Positions 1 to 8,024 of a DNA stretch of 64,000 nucleotides are shown one piece after another. The notes beneath the pieces are model-generated. The model saw only the letters and a list, made by a program, of their open reading frames with translations, was not told where the DNA came from and did no database searches. The DNA is from Winogradskya consettensis (GTDB lineage Bacteria; Actinomycetota; Actinomycetes; Mycobacteriales; Micromonosporaceae): NCBI RefSeq assembly GCF_018332715.1, contig NZ_BOQP01000020.1:1-64000 (forward strand), given 5' to 3'. Every line of letters starts with the position of its first letter. Positions within the stretch are counted from its first letter, which is position 1. The translations under genes and the position numbers were made by a program.

Positions 1-340
1 TGCGCTCTGGGTGGGGTGCGCTCTGGGTGGGGTGCGCTCTGGGTGGGGTGCGCTCTGAGTGAGGTGCGGTCTGGGCTGGGTGGGTGCGGTCTGGGTTGGG
101 TGGGCTGGGCGGGGTGTTTGGGTGATCTGGGGTTGGGCGGTCCGGGTGCGGTGGGTCGGGAGGGGTGGCTTGGGTGGGGGTTGGGGTGGAGGGGTGGGGA
201 AATTTTTGGGGGGTGGGATTTTGGGTGGGAGGGGGGCTGAGCTGGGCAGATTCTGGGGGTGGGGGGCTGTGGGGTGGGTGGGCTGAGAGGTTGCTGGCAA
301 TTAGGCGGTTTGGTTTTTTGGGGGGGCGGGAACTCTGTTT
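1..340. repeat. G-rich tandem-repeat tract at the window edge
   Basis: Four 16-bp units (TGCGCTCTGGGTGGGG and variants) occupy about 1-64. They are followed by about 270 bases of strongly G-skewed sequence with many GGG/GGGG runs (for example around 170-235). Open frames here are only a by-product of composition, and I see no gene. The tract ends just before the ribosome binding site of the first real gene. Dense G-runs could form quadruplexes; that is inference. Confidence 0.7.
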
Positions 341-384
341 TTCGACGGACGCAACGAATGTTCCACCCCGAGAGGATCTCCCCC

Positions 385-663
385 ATGACTGTTACCGGCA
401 TCATCACCGCACTCATCGTTGGTCTCATTATCGGCGCGCTGGGCCGCCTTGTCGTACCGGGCAAGCAGAACATTCCGATCTGGCTGACGATGGTTATCGG
501 TGTTGTCGCTGCGCTGCTGGGCACCGTTCTTGCCCGCGCGTTCGGTGTTGCTGACACCAATGGTTTCGACTGGACCGAGCTGCTGTTCCAGATCGTTCTG
601 GCTGCGATCGGTGTGGCGCTGGTTGCCGGTATCGGCAGCCGTCGGGGCTACAGCCGCCGGTGA
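385..663 (+). CDS. GlsB/YeaQ/YmgE family small membrane protein
   Basis: A 92-residue, very hydrophobic protein with three predicted membrane helices (about 5-25, 31-53 and 66-85). The first helix is followed by a G-R-L-V-V-P-G-K loop typical of the transglycosylase-associated (GlsB/YeaQ/YmgE) family. These proteins are linked to envelope stress, but their molecular function is unknown. The ATG at 385 is chosen because AGAGGA lies 8 bases upstream and the hydrophobic family start follows; the frame is open further upstream only through the G-rich repeat. A strong terminator follows at 722, so it is probably monocistronic. Confidence 0.85.
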   Translation: MTVTGIITALIVGLIIGALGRLVVPGKQNIPIWLTMVIGVVAALLGTVLARAFGVADTNGFDWTELLFQIVLAAIGVALVAGIGSRRGYSRR

Positions 664-721
664 TTTCAGGTCCCTTCGGGGGCCTGACAGGAACCGTATA
701 GAAACAAGTACTCAACGAAAT

Positions 722-755
722 ACGCCGGACCCCTTAATTGGGGGGCCGGCGTTTT
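722..755 (+). terminator. Rho-independent terminator after the GlsB-family gene
   Basis: The arms ACGCCGG and CCGGCGT, plus an inner CCCC/GGGG pairing with one bulged A, enclose a short AT loop. The stem is followed by a T-run (GTTTTCG). Confidence 0.75.
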
Positions 756-765
756 CGTGTTTGTG

Positions 766-1090
766 GCGGGAACGCACGGCCGGGAACGCACCGTTGGAAC
801 GCGCAGGGGGAACGCGCAGTAGGAACGCTCGGCCTCAGCGCACGGCGAGAACGCATAGCCGGAACGCGCGGTGGAACCAGGCAGCGGGAAGCATGCGGCT
901 GGAAACGCGTAGCCGGACAAGCGCGGACGGGACGCGCGGCAGGAACTCACAGCGGGAACGCCCGGTGGAAACAGGCAGTGGGAGCGCGCGGCTGGAAATG
1001 GGTAGCCGGACACGCGCGGCCGGAACTCACAGCGGGAGCGCGCGATGGGAACAGGCGGTGGGAAGCGCATGGCGGGAGACGGGTAGCTGG
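766..1090. repeat. Degenerate GGAACGCGCGG minisatellite
   Basis: Dozens of imperfect copies of a roughly 13-bp motif around GGAACGCGCGG. A higher-order period of about 93 bp is visible: CTGGAAACGCGTAGCCGGAC near 899 recurs as CTGGAAATGGGTAGCCGGAC near 992. Long open frames cross this stretch on both strands, but they are repeat-driven and I call no gene. Confidence 0.75.
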
Positions 1091-1110
1091 GAGGCACGTG
1101 GGGAGCCCGC

Positions 1111-1370
1111 GGTCTGGAGTTCTCGGTCTGGAGCTCTCGGTCTGGGGAGTGGGCGCCCTGGAGTTCTCGGCCTGGACTGGGCGGCCTGAGGTGGGCGGCC
1201 TGGGGCTCTCGGCCTTGAGTTGACGGCCCTGAGTGGCGTCCCTGAGTGGACGGCCTTGAGTGGGTGGCCTTGAGTGGGTGGCCGTGAGTGGGTGGCCGTG
1301 AGTGGCGGCCGTGAGTGGCGGCCTTGAGTGGGTGGCCGTGAGCGGAGTCCCTGAGTGGGTGGTCGGGATG
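1111..1370. repeat. Two further tandem-repeat families (GGTCTGGAGCTCTC and TTGAGTGGGTGGCC)
   Basis: From 1111 to about 1212 there are copies of an approximately 18-bp unit around CGGTCTGGAGCTCT. From about 1220 to 1370 there are about ten copies of a 13-14-bp unit TTGAGTGGGTGGCC/GTGAGTGGCGGCC. With the preceding repeat they fill the gap of about 860 bp between the GlsB-family gene and the 3' end of the PAS-protein gene. No coding sequence is supported in the rest of the gap. Confidence 0.7.
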
Positions 1371-1524
1371 GCATCCGGGAGTGGGGTGCTGAGGGGGAGG
1401 GGCTGGGTGAGATCGACCCGGCAGGTAAGCCCGGTGGTCCCGTTCAGGGCCTGGGGTGGGCAGCCAGGTCGGGTGGTGGACTCGGGGCGGGAGGTTGGGC
1501 GTACTTGGAGGGTGGTCTTGGGGG

Positions 1525-3168
1525 TTAGTAGCGGAATTTGTGCTGGGCGCTGCGGCGGTTGACCCAGGCGGGGAGTTCGTCGACGTGGTCGAGGTGGGGG
1601 AGGCGTTCGACGGGGTCGTGGGCGTGGGTGACGTCTTTCATCGTGACTACGAAGCCTCGGACCAGGCGGTCTTCTCGGAGGTCTCGGTAGGTGGCCTCGA
1701 CGAGGACCTGGGTTTGGTCGGCTCGTTGGAGGGCGCAGTAGACGACGCCGTCGCCGTTTTCGCGGAGTTTGTGGCGGACCTGGCTGCTGTCGTCGGGGTG
1801 GACGAGGTCGGCGAGGGTGGTGAAGGGTGGGAGGTCCTCTTCGCCGATGAGTTTGCGCAGGGCGGGGCTTGCGTACCTGATGACCTGGTCGTCGTCGATG
1901 ACCAGCATGATGTCGGCGGTGTTGCGGATGACGGCGCGCAGGTAGAGGTCGCTGTCGCGGCGGCCTACGGCGTCGACGAGGGAGATGCGGTCCAGGGCGA
2001 GGGCGGCCTGGCCGGCCAGGACCTCCAGGGCGTCGCGGCCTGCTGTCAGGACGTCGCGGCGGCCGGTCAGGACCAGGGCGCCGCCGTTGGGGCGGGCTAC
2101 TGCCAGTGGTTCGAGCCAGAGTGGGCAGACCAGGGTGGCGTCGTCCGTGCCGGGGTCGCGGGGGCGGGTGGGGTTGAGCCACCAGCTGCGGGAACCGGCC
2201 GGTGTGGTGGGTGTCGCGGGGAGCGGGAGTTTGCGGTCGTCGGCGGCGAAGACCAGCTCGACCGGGCTCTGGGGGAGGAGCTGGGTGACGGCCGCGCGGA
2301 CCGCGTCGTCGACCGCGGCTTCGTCCGCCGCGGCGACCAGGGCCGCGCTCGCCTCGCGCAGGGCCCGTTCGCGGGTGAGGGACTGGCTGCTGAGCTGGAC
2401 CGAGTCGGAGAGGCGGGTGATGGTCAGCACCAGGGTGATCGCGCCGCCGACGCCGATCACGACACCGTCGGTGACCGGGCCGGTGACCGCTTCGATCAGC
2501 AGGAGGATCGGCGGGGTGGCCACCGAGATGCCGAGCAGGGCTGCCCAGCTGCTCTTCCACGGCGTCGCACGGGCCGGCATCGGGGAGCTCAGCTCGACCA
2601 TCGACGGGTGCAGGGCAGCCGCGCCCCAGGACAGGTAGAGGATCATGTAGCCGATCTCGGCCCAGTGGCCGGGGACCAGACCGTACGCGATGTCGCCGCC
2701 GAGCACTCCGACCGCGCCCGTCAGCAGCAGGATCGACGACCAGTTGAACCAGGACGCCACTGCCAGGCGGATCGCCACGCCGAGCAGGAGCATGCAGCCG
2801 AGCATGTCCGCGGCGGGGAAGTCGCCGAACGGGTTGTCGTCGCCGACCGCGACGACCCAGACCACCAGCAGCGTGGAGCAGGAGAACGCCAGCAGATCGA
2901 TGAGGCGTGCGCGGTTCAGCAGTAGCGCGCCGCCACGGGTCAGTTGTATGAGGGCGAGCGAGACGAAGACGTACATCGTCAGGTACCACGCGGTGGCAGC
3001 GTCCGGCAGGTCGAACGCGAAGAAGACGTCGCCGACGGTCATGCACGTGACCGACGCGGCGAGCAGCAACCAGGGGCCGACCCGGGCCGGTCGGTGCCGG
3101 CTTGTTCCGAGAACGATGGCGCCTACGCTCGCGGCTCCGAAGAGGATCCATTCCAAGGCGTGGAGCAC
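1525..3168 (-). CDS. Membrane-bound GAF/PAS sensor protein without an output domain
   Basis: A 547-residue protein. The first 240 or so residues form seven to eight predicted membrane helices. A linker helix (about 245-280) and a GAF-like region (about 280-400) follow, with the motif GQAALALDRISLVDAVGRRD at its end. A PAS domain follows (about 405-510, DIMLVIDDDQVIRYASPALR and HPDD). The chain ends about 35 residues later with no GGDEF, EAL, kinase or DNA-binding module, which is unusual for this layout. It starts at a GTG. It is probably a membrane sensory protein whose partner is elsewhere; its ligand is unknown. Confidence 0.7.
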   Translation of the reverse strand: MLHALEWILFGAASVGAIVLGTSRHRPARVGPWLLLAASVTCMTVGDVFFAFDLPDAATAWYLTMYVFVSLALIQLTRGGALLLNRARLIDLLAFSCSTLLVVWVVAVGDDNPFGDFPAADMLGCMLLLGVAIRLAVASWFNWSSILLLTGAVGVLGGDIAYGLVPGHWAEIGYMILYLSWGAAALHPSMVELSSPMPARATPWKSSWAALLGISVATPPILLLIEAVTGPVTDGVVIGVGGAITLVLTITRLSDSVQLSSQSLTRERALREASAALVAAADEAAVDDAVRAAVTQLLPQSPVELVFAADDRKLPLPATPTTPAGSRSWWLNPTRPRDPGTDDATLVCPLWLEPLAVARPNGGALVLTGRRDVLTAGRDALEVLAGQAALALDRISLVDAVGRRDSDLYLRAVIRNTADIMLVIDDDQVIRYASPALRKLIGEEDLPPFTTLADLVHPDDSSQVRHKLRENGDGVVYCALQRADQTQVLVEATYRDLREDRLVRGFVVTMKDVTHAHDPVERLPHLDHVDELPAWVNRRSAQHKFRY

Positions 3169-3247
3169 GAATAACTAGTACCAGTGCGGTCGCTGTCTGT
3201 CCATGTCGATGTATACGTAGCGCTATGGATCGGGGGCGTGTTTTCTG

Positions 3248-4084
3248 TCAGCGAAATACTTCCGCCACGACCGTGTCATTGCCGACGCGGCGGTCACCTG
3301 TTACCGGTTGCCACTTGCCGTCCGGGGCGTTCCACTCGCGATCGGCGAAACGCACCCGCTCCAGCCCCGTGGTCTGGGCATGTGAGACCAGCCAGTGTGC
3401 GTAGCGCCAGCCGGTATTCGCATCCTTGACCGCGACTTTCAGGCCCTCGTCCTGCGACGCGTCGAGGCCCCAGTCCAGCCGCAGACCCTCGGTGAGAGCA
3501 GCCGCCGCGGCCGCCCCGCGCAACGCCGGTTCGCCACTTACCGTGCACTCGACGGCACCCGTGGCTCGTCCGGTGAGCGCTTTGGTCAGGACTTCGGACT
3601 CGTCGGCCCATTTCTCGTACGCGTTCGGGTAAGCGGAGCGTTGCACCTTCTGCGCGGCATCGGTGACCCGCATCTTCTTCCAGCCCTTGACCTTCTTGAG
3701 GGCGGTGTAGAACTTGTCGGCGGCGTAGCGTGGGTCCTGGATCTGCTCCGGAGTGCCCCAGCCCTGGCTGGGCCGCTGCTGGAACAGCCCGACCGAGTCA
3801 CGGTCGCCGGTGTCGAGGTTCTCCAGCTTCGACTCCTGCAGCGCGGTGGCCAGCGCGACCACGATGGCCCGCTCGGACATCTTGCGCCGCATACCGACCG
3901 CGGAGATCGTGGCGGCGTTCGCCATCTGCACGGAGTCGAGGGTGACCTCGCCGTCGGCCTTGACGGTGCATTCCGGGCCGAGCAGCGGCAGCTTGATGGT
4001 GCCCTTGAAGGACTGCGAGACGAAGAAACCGAGTGCGACGACCAGCGCGAGAACGGCGACGATCGCGAACGGCTTGTTCTTCAC
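3248..4084 (-). CDS. Membrane-anchored lysozyme-like (transglycosylase-fold) protein
   Basis: A 278-residue protein with one N-terminal membrane anchor (residues 5-25) and an extracytoplasmic domain. The stretch ATALQES..LDTGDRDSVGLFQQRPSQGWG (about 80-115) resembles the catalytic-Glu/GLFQ region of soluble lytic transglycosylase-like domains; the Glu in LQES is the candidate catalytic acid. The C-terminal 130 residues are not recognised. Homologues in actinomycetes are often named only hypothetical or heavy-metal transporter, which the sequence does not support. The GTG start has GAGGAG 5 bases upstream. It ends 80 bp before the PAS-protein start on the same strand. Confidence 0.6.
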   Translation of the reverse strand: MKNKPFAIVAVLALVVALGFFVSQSFKGTIKLPLLGPECTVKADGEVTLDSVQMANAATISAVGMRRKMSERAIVVALATALQESKLENLDTGDRDSVGLFQQRPSQGWGTPEQIQDPRYAADKFYTALKKVKGWKKMRVTDAAQKVQRSAYPNAYEKWADESEVLTKALTGRATGAVECTVSGEPALRGAAAAAALTEGLRLDWGLDASQDEGLKVAVKDANTGWRYAHWLVSHAQTTGLERVRFADREWNAPDGKWQPVTGDRRVGNDTVVAEVFR

Positions 4085-4116
4085 CCACGCTCCTCTGTTT
4101 GATCAAGATTAGACTT

Positions 4117-4887
4117 TCACGTCACGGGCACCCAGCTCGCCGGTCGTTTTTCCCGGAAGGCGGCGACGCCCTCCCTGCCTTCCGCGGACTTGAAGTACGA
4201 GCCGGAGCGGGCCGCCAGCTCGGCCATGTCGGCGCGGATCGACTCCGCGGGCGGCCGGCGGAGCAGCTGTTTCGTCCCCGCCAGGGCGATCGGGCCGCCC
4301 TTCACCAGAGAGTCGCAGAACGCGGCAACCCGCCCGTCCAACTCCTCCAACGAGACGGCGGCGGTCACGAGGCCGATGTCGGCTGCTCGTACGCCGTCGA
4401 AGACGTCACCGGTCAGGTAGAGCTCGGCGGCGGCGCGCGGGGCGAGGCGGGGCAGCACGGTGGCACTGATCACTGCCGGGATCACGCCGAGCCGTACCTC
4501 CGAGAACGCGAATGTGGCGTCGCGTGTGCACACCGCGAGGTCGGCGGCCGCGATCAGGCCGAGACCACCCGCGCGGGCCGGGCCGGCGACCCGGGCGACC
4601 ACCGGTTTCGGGAACTCCCAGATGGCGGCCAGCACGTCAGCCATGATCTCGGCGGGCACCTTGGCGTCGTCGCGGGTCTCGGCGGTCTCCTTGAGGTCGG
4701 CGCCGGAGCAGAAGACCGGGCCGGTGTGCGAGATCACCACCGCCCGCACGGAAGTGTCGGTCAGTGCCGCACCGAGACCGCTGAGCAGGTCACGCATGAG
4801 CACGGAGGAGAGGGCGTTGCGGTTCGCGGGGCTGTCCAGCGTCAGGGTGGTCACCCCGGCGTCGGTGACGGAACGGACCAGAGCCAT
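4117..4887 (-). CDS. Enoyl-CoA hydratase/isomerase (crotonase) family protein
   Basis: A 256-residue crotonase-fold protein. The oxyanion-hole segments are visible as FCSGADLKE (about 60-68) and GPARAGGLGLIAAADLAVC (about 104-122). Glu in SEVRLGVIPA (about 132) is at the usual catalytic position. The length is normal. Such enzymes hydrate enoyl-CoAs in fatty-acid or branched-chain amino-acid breakdown; the exact substrate cannot be read. The ATG at 4887 is preferred over upstream in-frame starts because the family N-terminus begins there. It is divergent from hemW across a 37-bp gap. Confidence 0.85.
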   Translation of the reverse strand: MALVRSVTDAGVTTLTLDSPANRNALSSVLMRDLLSGLGAALTDTSVRAVVISHTGPVFCSGADLKETAETRDDAKVPAEIMADVLAAIWEFPKPVVARVAGPARAGGLGLIAAADLAVCTRDATFAFSEVRLGVIPAVISATVLPRLAPRAAAELYLTGDVFDGVRAADIGLVTAAVSLEELDGRVAAFCDSLVKGGPIALAGTKQLLRRPPAESIRADMAELAARSGSYFKSAEGREGVAAFREKRPASWVPVT

Positions 4888-4924
4888 GCGAGGAACCCTA
4901 ACCGGGGGCGTGCACACTTGACGG

Positions 4925-6115
4925 ATGCCTGGAGCTTTGCCCGATGGGGAGCCTGTCCCGAGTGACGGGTCGTTGCCTGACTCCGTGCGGGTGTCCGACC
5001 AGTTCGGCGTCTATGTGCATGTGCCTTTCTGTGCGAGCCGGTGCGGGTATTGCGACTTCAACACGTATACGGCTCGGGAGCTGGGTGGGGGCGCGAGCCA
5101 GGCTGAGTACCCGTCCACGGTCCTGGCCGAAATCCGATTCGCCGGAAAAATCGTGAATCGACAACCGGTCCAGACCGTCTTTGTCGGTGGCGGCACGCCT
5201 ACGCTGCTGTCGCCGGAGGATCTCGGGCGGATCCTCGAAGGCATCGACGCGACCTGGGGAATCGCTACCGGCGCGGAGATCACCACGGAGGCCAACCCGG
5301 AGACGGTCAGCCCGGCTTACTTTGAAGAACTGCGAAATGTCGGCTTCAACCGCGTCTCGCTCGGGATGCAGTCCGCATCAGCCGGCGTGCTGAGGATCCT
5401 CGAACGTAACCACACCCCGGGCCGTGCGATCCAGGCCGCCACGGAAGCACGCGAAGCCGGGTTCGAGCACGTCAACCTCGACCTGATCTACGGGACACCC
5501 GGCGAGACCGCCGACGACTTCGCCGCCTCGCTCGACGCGGTGATCGGGGCGGGCGTCGACCATGTGAGCGCTTACTCGCTGATCGTCGAGGACGGCACCA
5601 GGATCGCTGCCCGGATGCGGCGGGGCGAGCTGGAATACCCGAGCGACGACGTGGCCGCCGATCGCTATCTGGCCGCTGACCGGGCGCTGAAGGGTGCGGG
5701 CTTCGACTGGTACGAGGTGTCGAACTGGGCCACGTCACCCGAGGCGCAGTGCAGGCACAACCGGCTGTACTGGACCGGTGGCGACTGGTGGGGGTTCGGG
5801 CCGGGAGCGCACAGCCATGTCGGCGGGGTGCGGTGGTGGAACGTCAAGCATCCCTCGGCGTACGCGCAGCGGTTGGCGGAAGGTGTCTCACCCGGCCTGG
5901 CCCGTGAGATCTTGACCCCCGATGACCGCCGCGTCGAGGAAGTGATGCTGGGACTGCGGCTGAAGGACGGCCTGCCGCTCGCCGGGCTGGACCCGGTCGG
6001 AGTCGAGAAAGCGCTGGCCAACGGCCTGCTGGAGCCTTCCGTCCCGGGGCGCGCCGTGCTCACCCTGCAGGGCCGCCTGCTGGCCGACGCAGTGGTCCGC
6101 GACCTGCTGCCGTGA
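4925..6115 (+). CDS. hemW: HemW-like radical SAM heme chaperone
   Basis: A 396-residue protein. The radical SAM cluster motif CASRCGYCDF (CxxxCxxC) follows YVHVPFC at about residues 30-45, with the GGGTPTLL SAM-binding motif near 90. The C-terminal HemW region contains NRLYWTGGDWWGFGPGAHSHVGG. HemW was long called oxygen-independent coproporphyrinogen III oxidase, but it is thought to bind and deliver heme; it lacks that activity in tested cases. In many Gram-positive bacteria hemW precedes hrcA-dnaJ, as here. The first about 25 residues are extra, and no clear ribosome binding site precedes the ATG. Confidence 0.88.
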   Translation: MPGALPDGEPVPSDGSLPDSVRVSDQFGVYVHVPFCASRCGYCDFNTYTARELGGGASQAEYPSTVLAEIRFAGKIVNRQPVQTVFVGGGTPTLLSPEDLGRILEGIDATWGIATGAEITTEANPETVSPAYFEELRNVGFNRVSLGMQSASAGVLRILERNHTPGRAIQAATEAREAGFEHVNLDLIYGTPGETADDFAASLDAVIGAGVDHVSAYSLIVEDGTRIAARMRRGELEYPSDDVAADRYLAADRALKGAGFDWYEVSNWATSPEAQCRHNRLYWTGGDWWGFGPGAHSHVGGVRWWNVKHPSAYAQRLAEGVSPGLAREILTPDDRRVEEVMLGLRLKDGLPLAGLDPVGVEKALANGLLEPSVPGRAVLTLQGRLLADAVVRDLLP

Positions 6116-6184
6116 CGCATCGTGACGCGCAGTGACGCGACCGTGATGGCGTGACACGCGCGGGCAGCAGATCGCGAATCCGCA

Positions 6185-6778
6185 CTATTTGATGATCGAG
6201 ACCGTCAGCGGGTAGTTGTACGGCTCGTTGTTGCTGGCCTTGACGCCCGCGATGACCCCGATGATCGCCGCGATCAGCGTCGCGACCGGGGCGATGATGA
6301 AGCCGATGATGGCGCAGGTCGTGATCCAGCCGATCAGCGCGATGATCGACCAGAGGATCTGGAAGTTCAGCGCCTTGATCGCCTCGGCCCGGGCCACGGG
6401 CGACTTCGGGCCCTGGACGAGCAGTGCGACCAGCGGTGCGATCCAGCCGGCGCAGCCCGCGCCGAGGAACGCTCCCGCCGCGCCGCCGAAGTGGGCGACG
6501 AGGATCCAGGTCTTGTCATCGTTGGCGCTGCTCGACGGGTAGCCGCCACCGTAGGGCTGCTGGCCATAGGGCTGCTGGCCGTAAGGCTGCTGCTGCCCGT
6601 AGGGCGCGCCGGAGCCGGGCGGAGTTGACCCGTAGCCCGCGTCGGAGCCGGGTGCGGGGGATCCGTAGGCCGGCGGCGGCGGGGGAGGCGGCGTGCCATG
6701 GGAGGGCGGGGGATAGTTGTACGGCTCGGTGGGATCCGAAGGATTCCCCTCACCGGGCGGGCGCGGCGGCTCAGTCAT
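6185..6778 (-). CDS. DUF4870 membrane protein with a Pro/Gly/Gln/Tyr-rich N-terminal tail
   Basis: A 197-residue protein. The first about 90 residues are low-complexity, rich in Pro, Gly and Tyr, with repeated PYGQQ units. Three to four membrane helices follow (from KTWILVAHFGG to VIAGVKASN), matching the Tic20-like DUF4870 family, whose function is unknown. The ATG at 6778 (MTEPPRPPGE) is chosen over a start 15 codons upstream because it gives the usual tail. It is divergently oriented from hrcA and lies just outside the CIRCE promoter region. Confidence 0.8.
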   Translation of the reverse strand: MTEPPRPPGEGNPSDPTEPYNYPPPSHGTPPPPPPPAYGSPAPGSDAGYGSTPPGSGAPYGQQQPYGQQPYGQQPYGGGYPSSSANDDKTWILVAHFGGAAGAFLGAGCAGWIAPLVALLVQGPKSPVARAEAIKALNFQILWSIIALIGWITTCAIIGFIIAPVATLIAAIIGVIAGVKASNNEPYNYPLTVSIIK

Positions 6779-6909
6779 GGGCAACACGGTAGGACCGCGG
6801 GTCGACCGTGGCGAGGGCAACACCCAGGTGGGGTCGGAGAATAGACACTCGGCTAAGCAGAGGTCGACCTACCGGTCGATCATCGCGCGCATCGCGACGG
6901 CGACGTAGA

Positions 6910-6936
6910 CTGGCACTCCGGGAAGTCGAGTGCCAG
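6910..6936 (+). promoter_or_regulatory. CIRCE operator for HrcA
   Basis: A perfect 9-9-9 inverted repeat, CTGGCACTC - N9 - GAGTGCCAG, lies 22 bp upstream of hrcA. It matches the CIRCE consensus TTAGCACTC-N9-GAGTGCTAA with G/C in the outer positions. A -10-like TAGACT at 6906-6911 overlaps its left edge, as expected for direct promoter occlusion by HrcA. Confidence 0.93.
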
Positions 6937-6958
6937 GACCGATAGAGGGGGAGGGGTC

Positions 6959-7981
6959 ATGAGTCTTGATGACCGCAAGCTCGAGGTTCTGCGCGCCATC
7001 GTCGAGGATTACGTCGCGACGCAGGAGCCCGTGGGCAGCAAGTCCCTCGTCGAGCGCCACCAGCTGGGAGTTTCCCCGGCCACCGTGCGTAACGACATGG
7101 CCGTGCTGGAGGAAGAGGGCTACATCCGGCAGCCGCACACCAGCGCCGGCCGGGTGCCCACCGACGCCGGCTACCGGCTCTTCGTCGACCGGCTCTCCCG
7201 GGTCAAGGCCCTGAGCCCGGCCGAGCGGCGCGCGATCGAGCGCTTCCTGGCCGGCGCCGTCGACCTGGACGATGTGGTGCATCGCACAGTGCGGCTGCTC
7301 GCCCAGCTGACCCGCCAGGTCGCCGTCGTGCAATATCCCAGCCTGTCGCGCTCTGCGGTGCGTCACCTGGAGCTGGTCCCGATCTCCAGCACCCGGATGA
7401 TGCTCGTGATGATCGCGGACACCGGCCGGGTCGAGCAGCGTCTCGTGGAGTTGCCCGGGCCGACCAGCAACGACGACGTGCTCGACATGCGCCGTCAGGT
7501 CAACACCAAGCTCAGCGGGCAGAAGATGGCCGACACGCCGCCGCTCGTGCAGGCGCTGGTCGACGAATGTCCGCAGGAGAAACGCAACACAATGGCCTGC
7601 CTGGCATCCGTGCTGCTCGAGACCCTGGTCGAGCGTAGTGACGAACGTCTCGCCCTGGCCGGAACGGCAAACCTGACCCGCGGCGGTGTCCTGGACTTCC
7701 AGGGCTCCCTGCGGCCGGTGCTGGAAGCGCTGGAAGAGGAGGTCATCCTCCTCAAACTGATCGGCGAGGTGGAGCCGAGCACCACGCGCGTCCGCATCGG
7801 CGACGAGAACGAGATCGACAACTTGCGGGCGGCCTCGGTCGTCAGCTCGGGTTACGGACCGGGTACGACAATCGTTGGTGGCCTCGGCGTGCTGGGGCCG
7901 ACCCGGATGGATTACCCCGGCACCATCGCTACGGTGCGTGCAGTGGCACGCTACGTTGGCGATTTGCTGGCACAGAACTGA
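6959..7981 (+). CDS. hrcA: Heat-inducible transcription repressor HrcA
   Basis: A 340-residue protein of normal HrcA length. An N-terminal winged helix (about 5-75) contains SPATVRNDMAVLEEEGYIRQPHTSAGRVPTDAGYR. The central GAF-like domain and the C-terminal segment with YGPGTTIVGGLGVLGPTRMDYPGTIATVRAVARYV are both intact. HrcA binds CIRCE and represses chaperone genes until heat stress. The operator immediately upstream shows autoregulation. The ATG has a GGGGGAGGGG-type ribosome binding site. dnaJ follows after 43 bp and is presumably cotranscribed. Confidence 0.95.
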   Translation: MSLDDRKLEVLRAIVEDYVATQEPVGSKSLVERHQLGVSPATVRNDMAVLEEEGYIRQPHTSAGRVPTDAGYRLFVDRLSRVKALSPAERRAIERFLAGAVDLDDVVHRTVRLLAQLTRQVAVVQYPSLSRSAVRHLELVPISSTRMMLVMIADTGRVEQRLVELPGPTSNDDVLDMRRQVNTKLSGQKMADTPPLVQALVDECPQEKRNTMACLASVLLETLVERSDERLALAGTANLTRGGVLDFQGSLRPVLEALEEEVILLKLIGEVEPSTTRVRIGDENEIDNLRAASVVSSGYGPGTTIVGGLGVLGPTRMDYPGTIATVRAVARYVGDLLAQN

Positions 7982-8024
7982 CGCACAAGCGACGACGCTC
8001 TCCAGCGCGTAGCGCGGGGCAGAC

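Noticed and set aside
500..1189. Plus-strand frames through 500-1223 as a gene
   Set aside because: They are encoded by the GGAACGCGCGG repeats and overlap the GlsB-family gene and its terminator.
947..3151. A 734-codon minus-strand frame overlapping the PAS-protein gene and the repeats
   Set aside because: It is Arg/Pro-rich with no recognisable domain, and it runs through the tandem repeats. The overlapping frame 1525-3168 carries clear membrane, GAF and PAS features.
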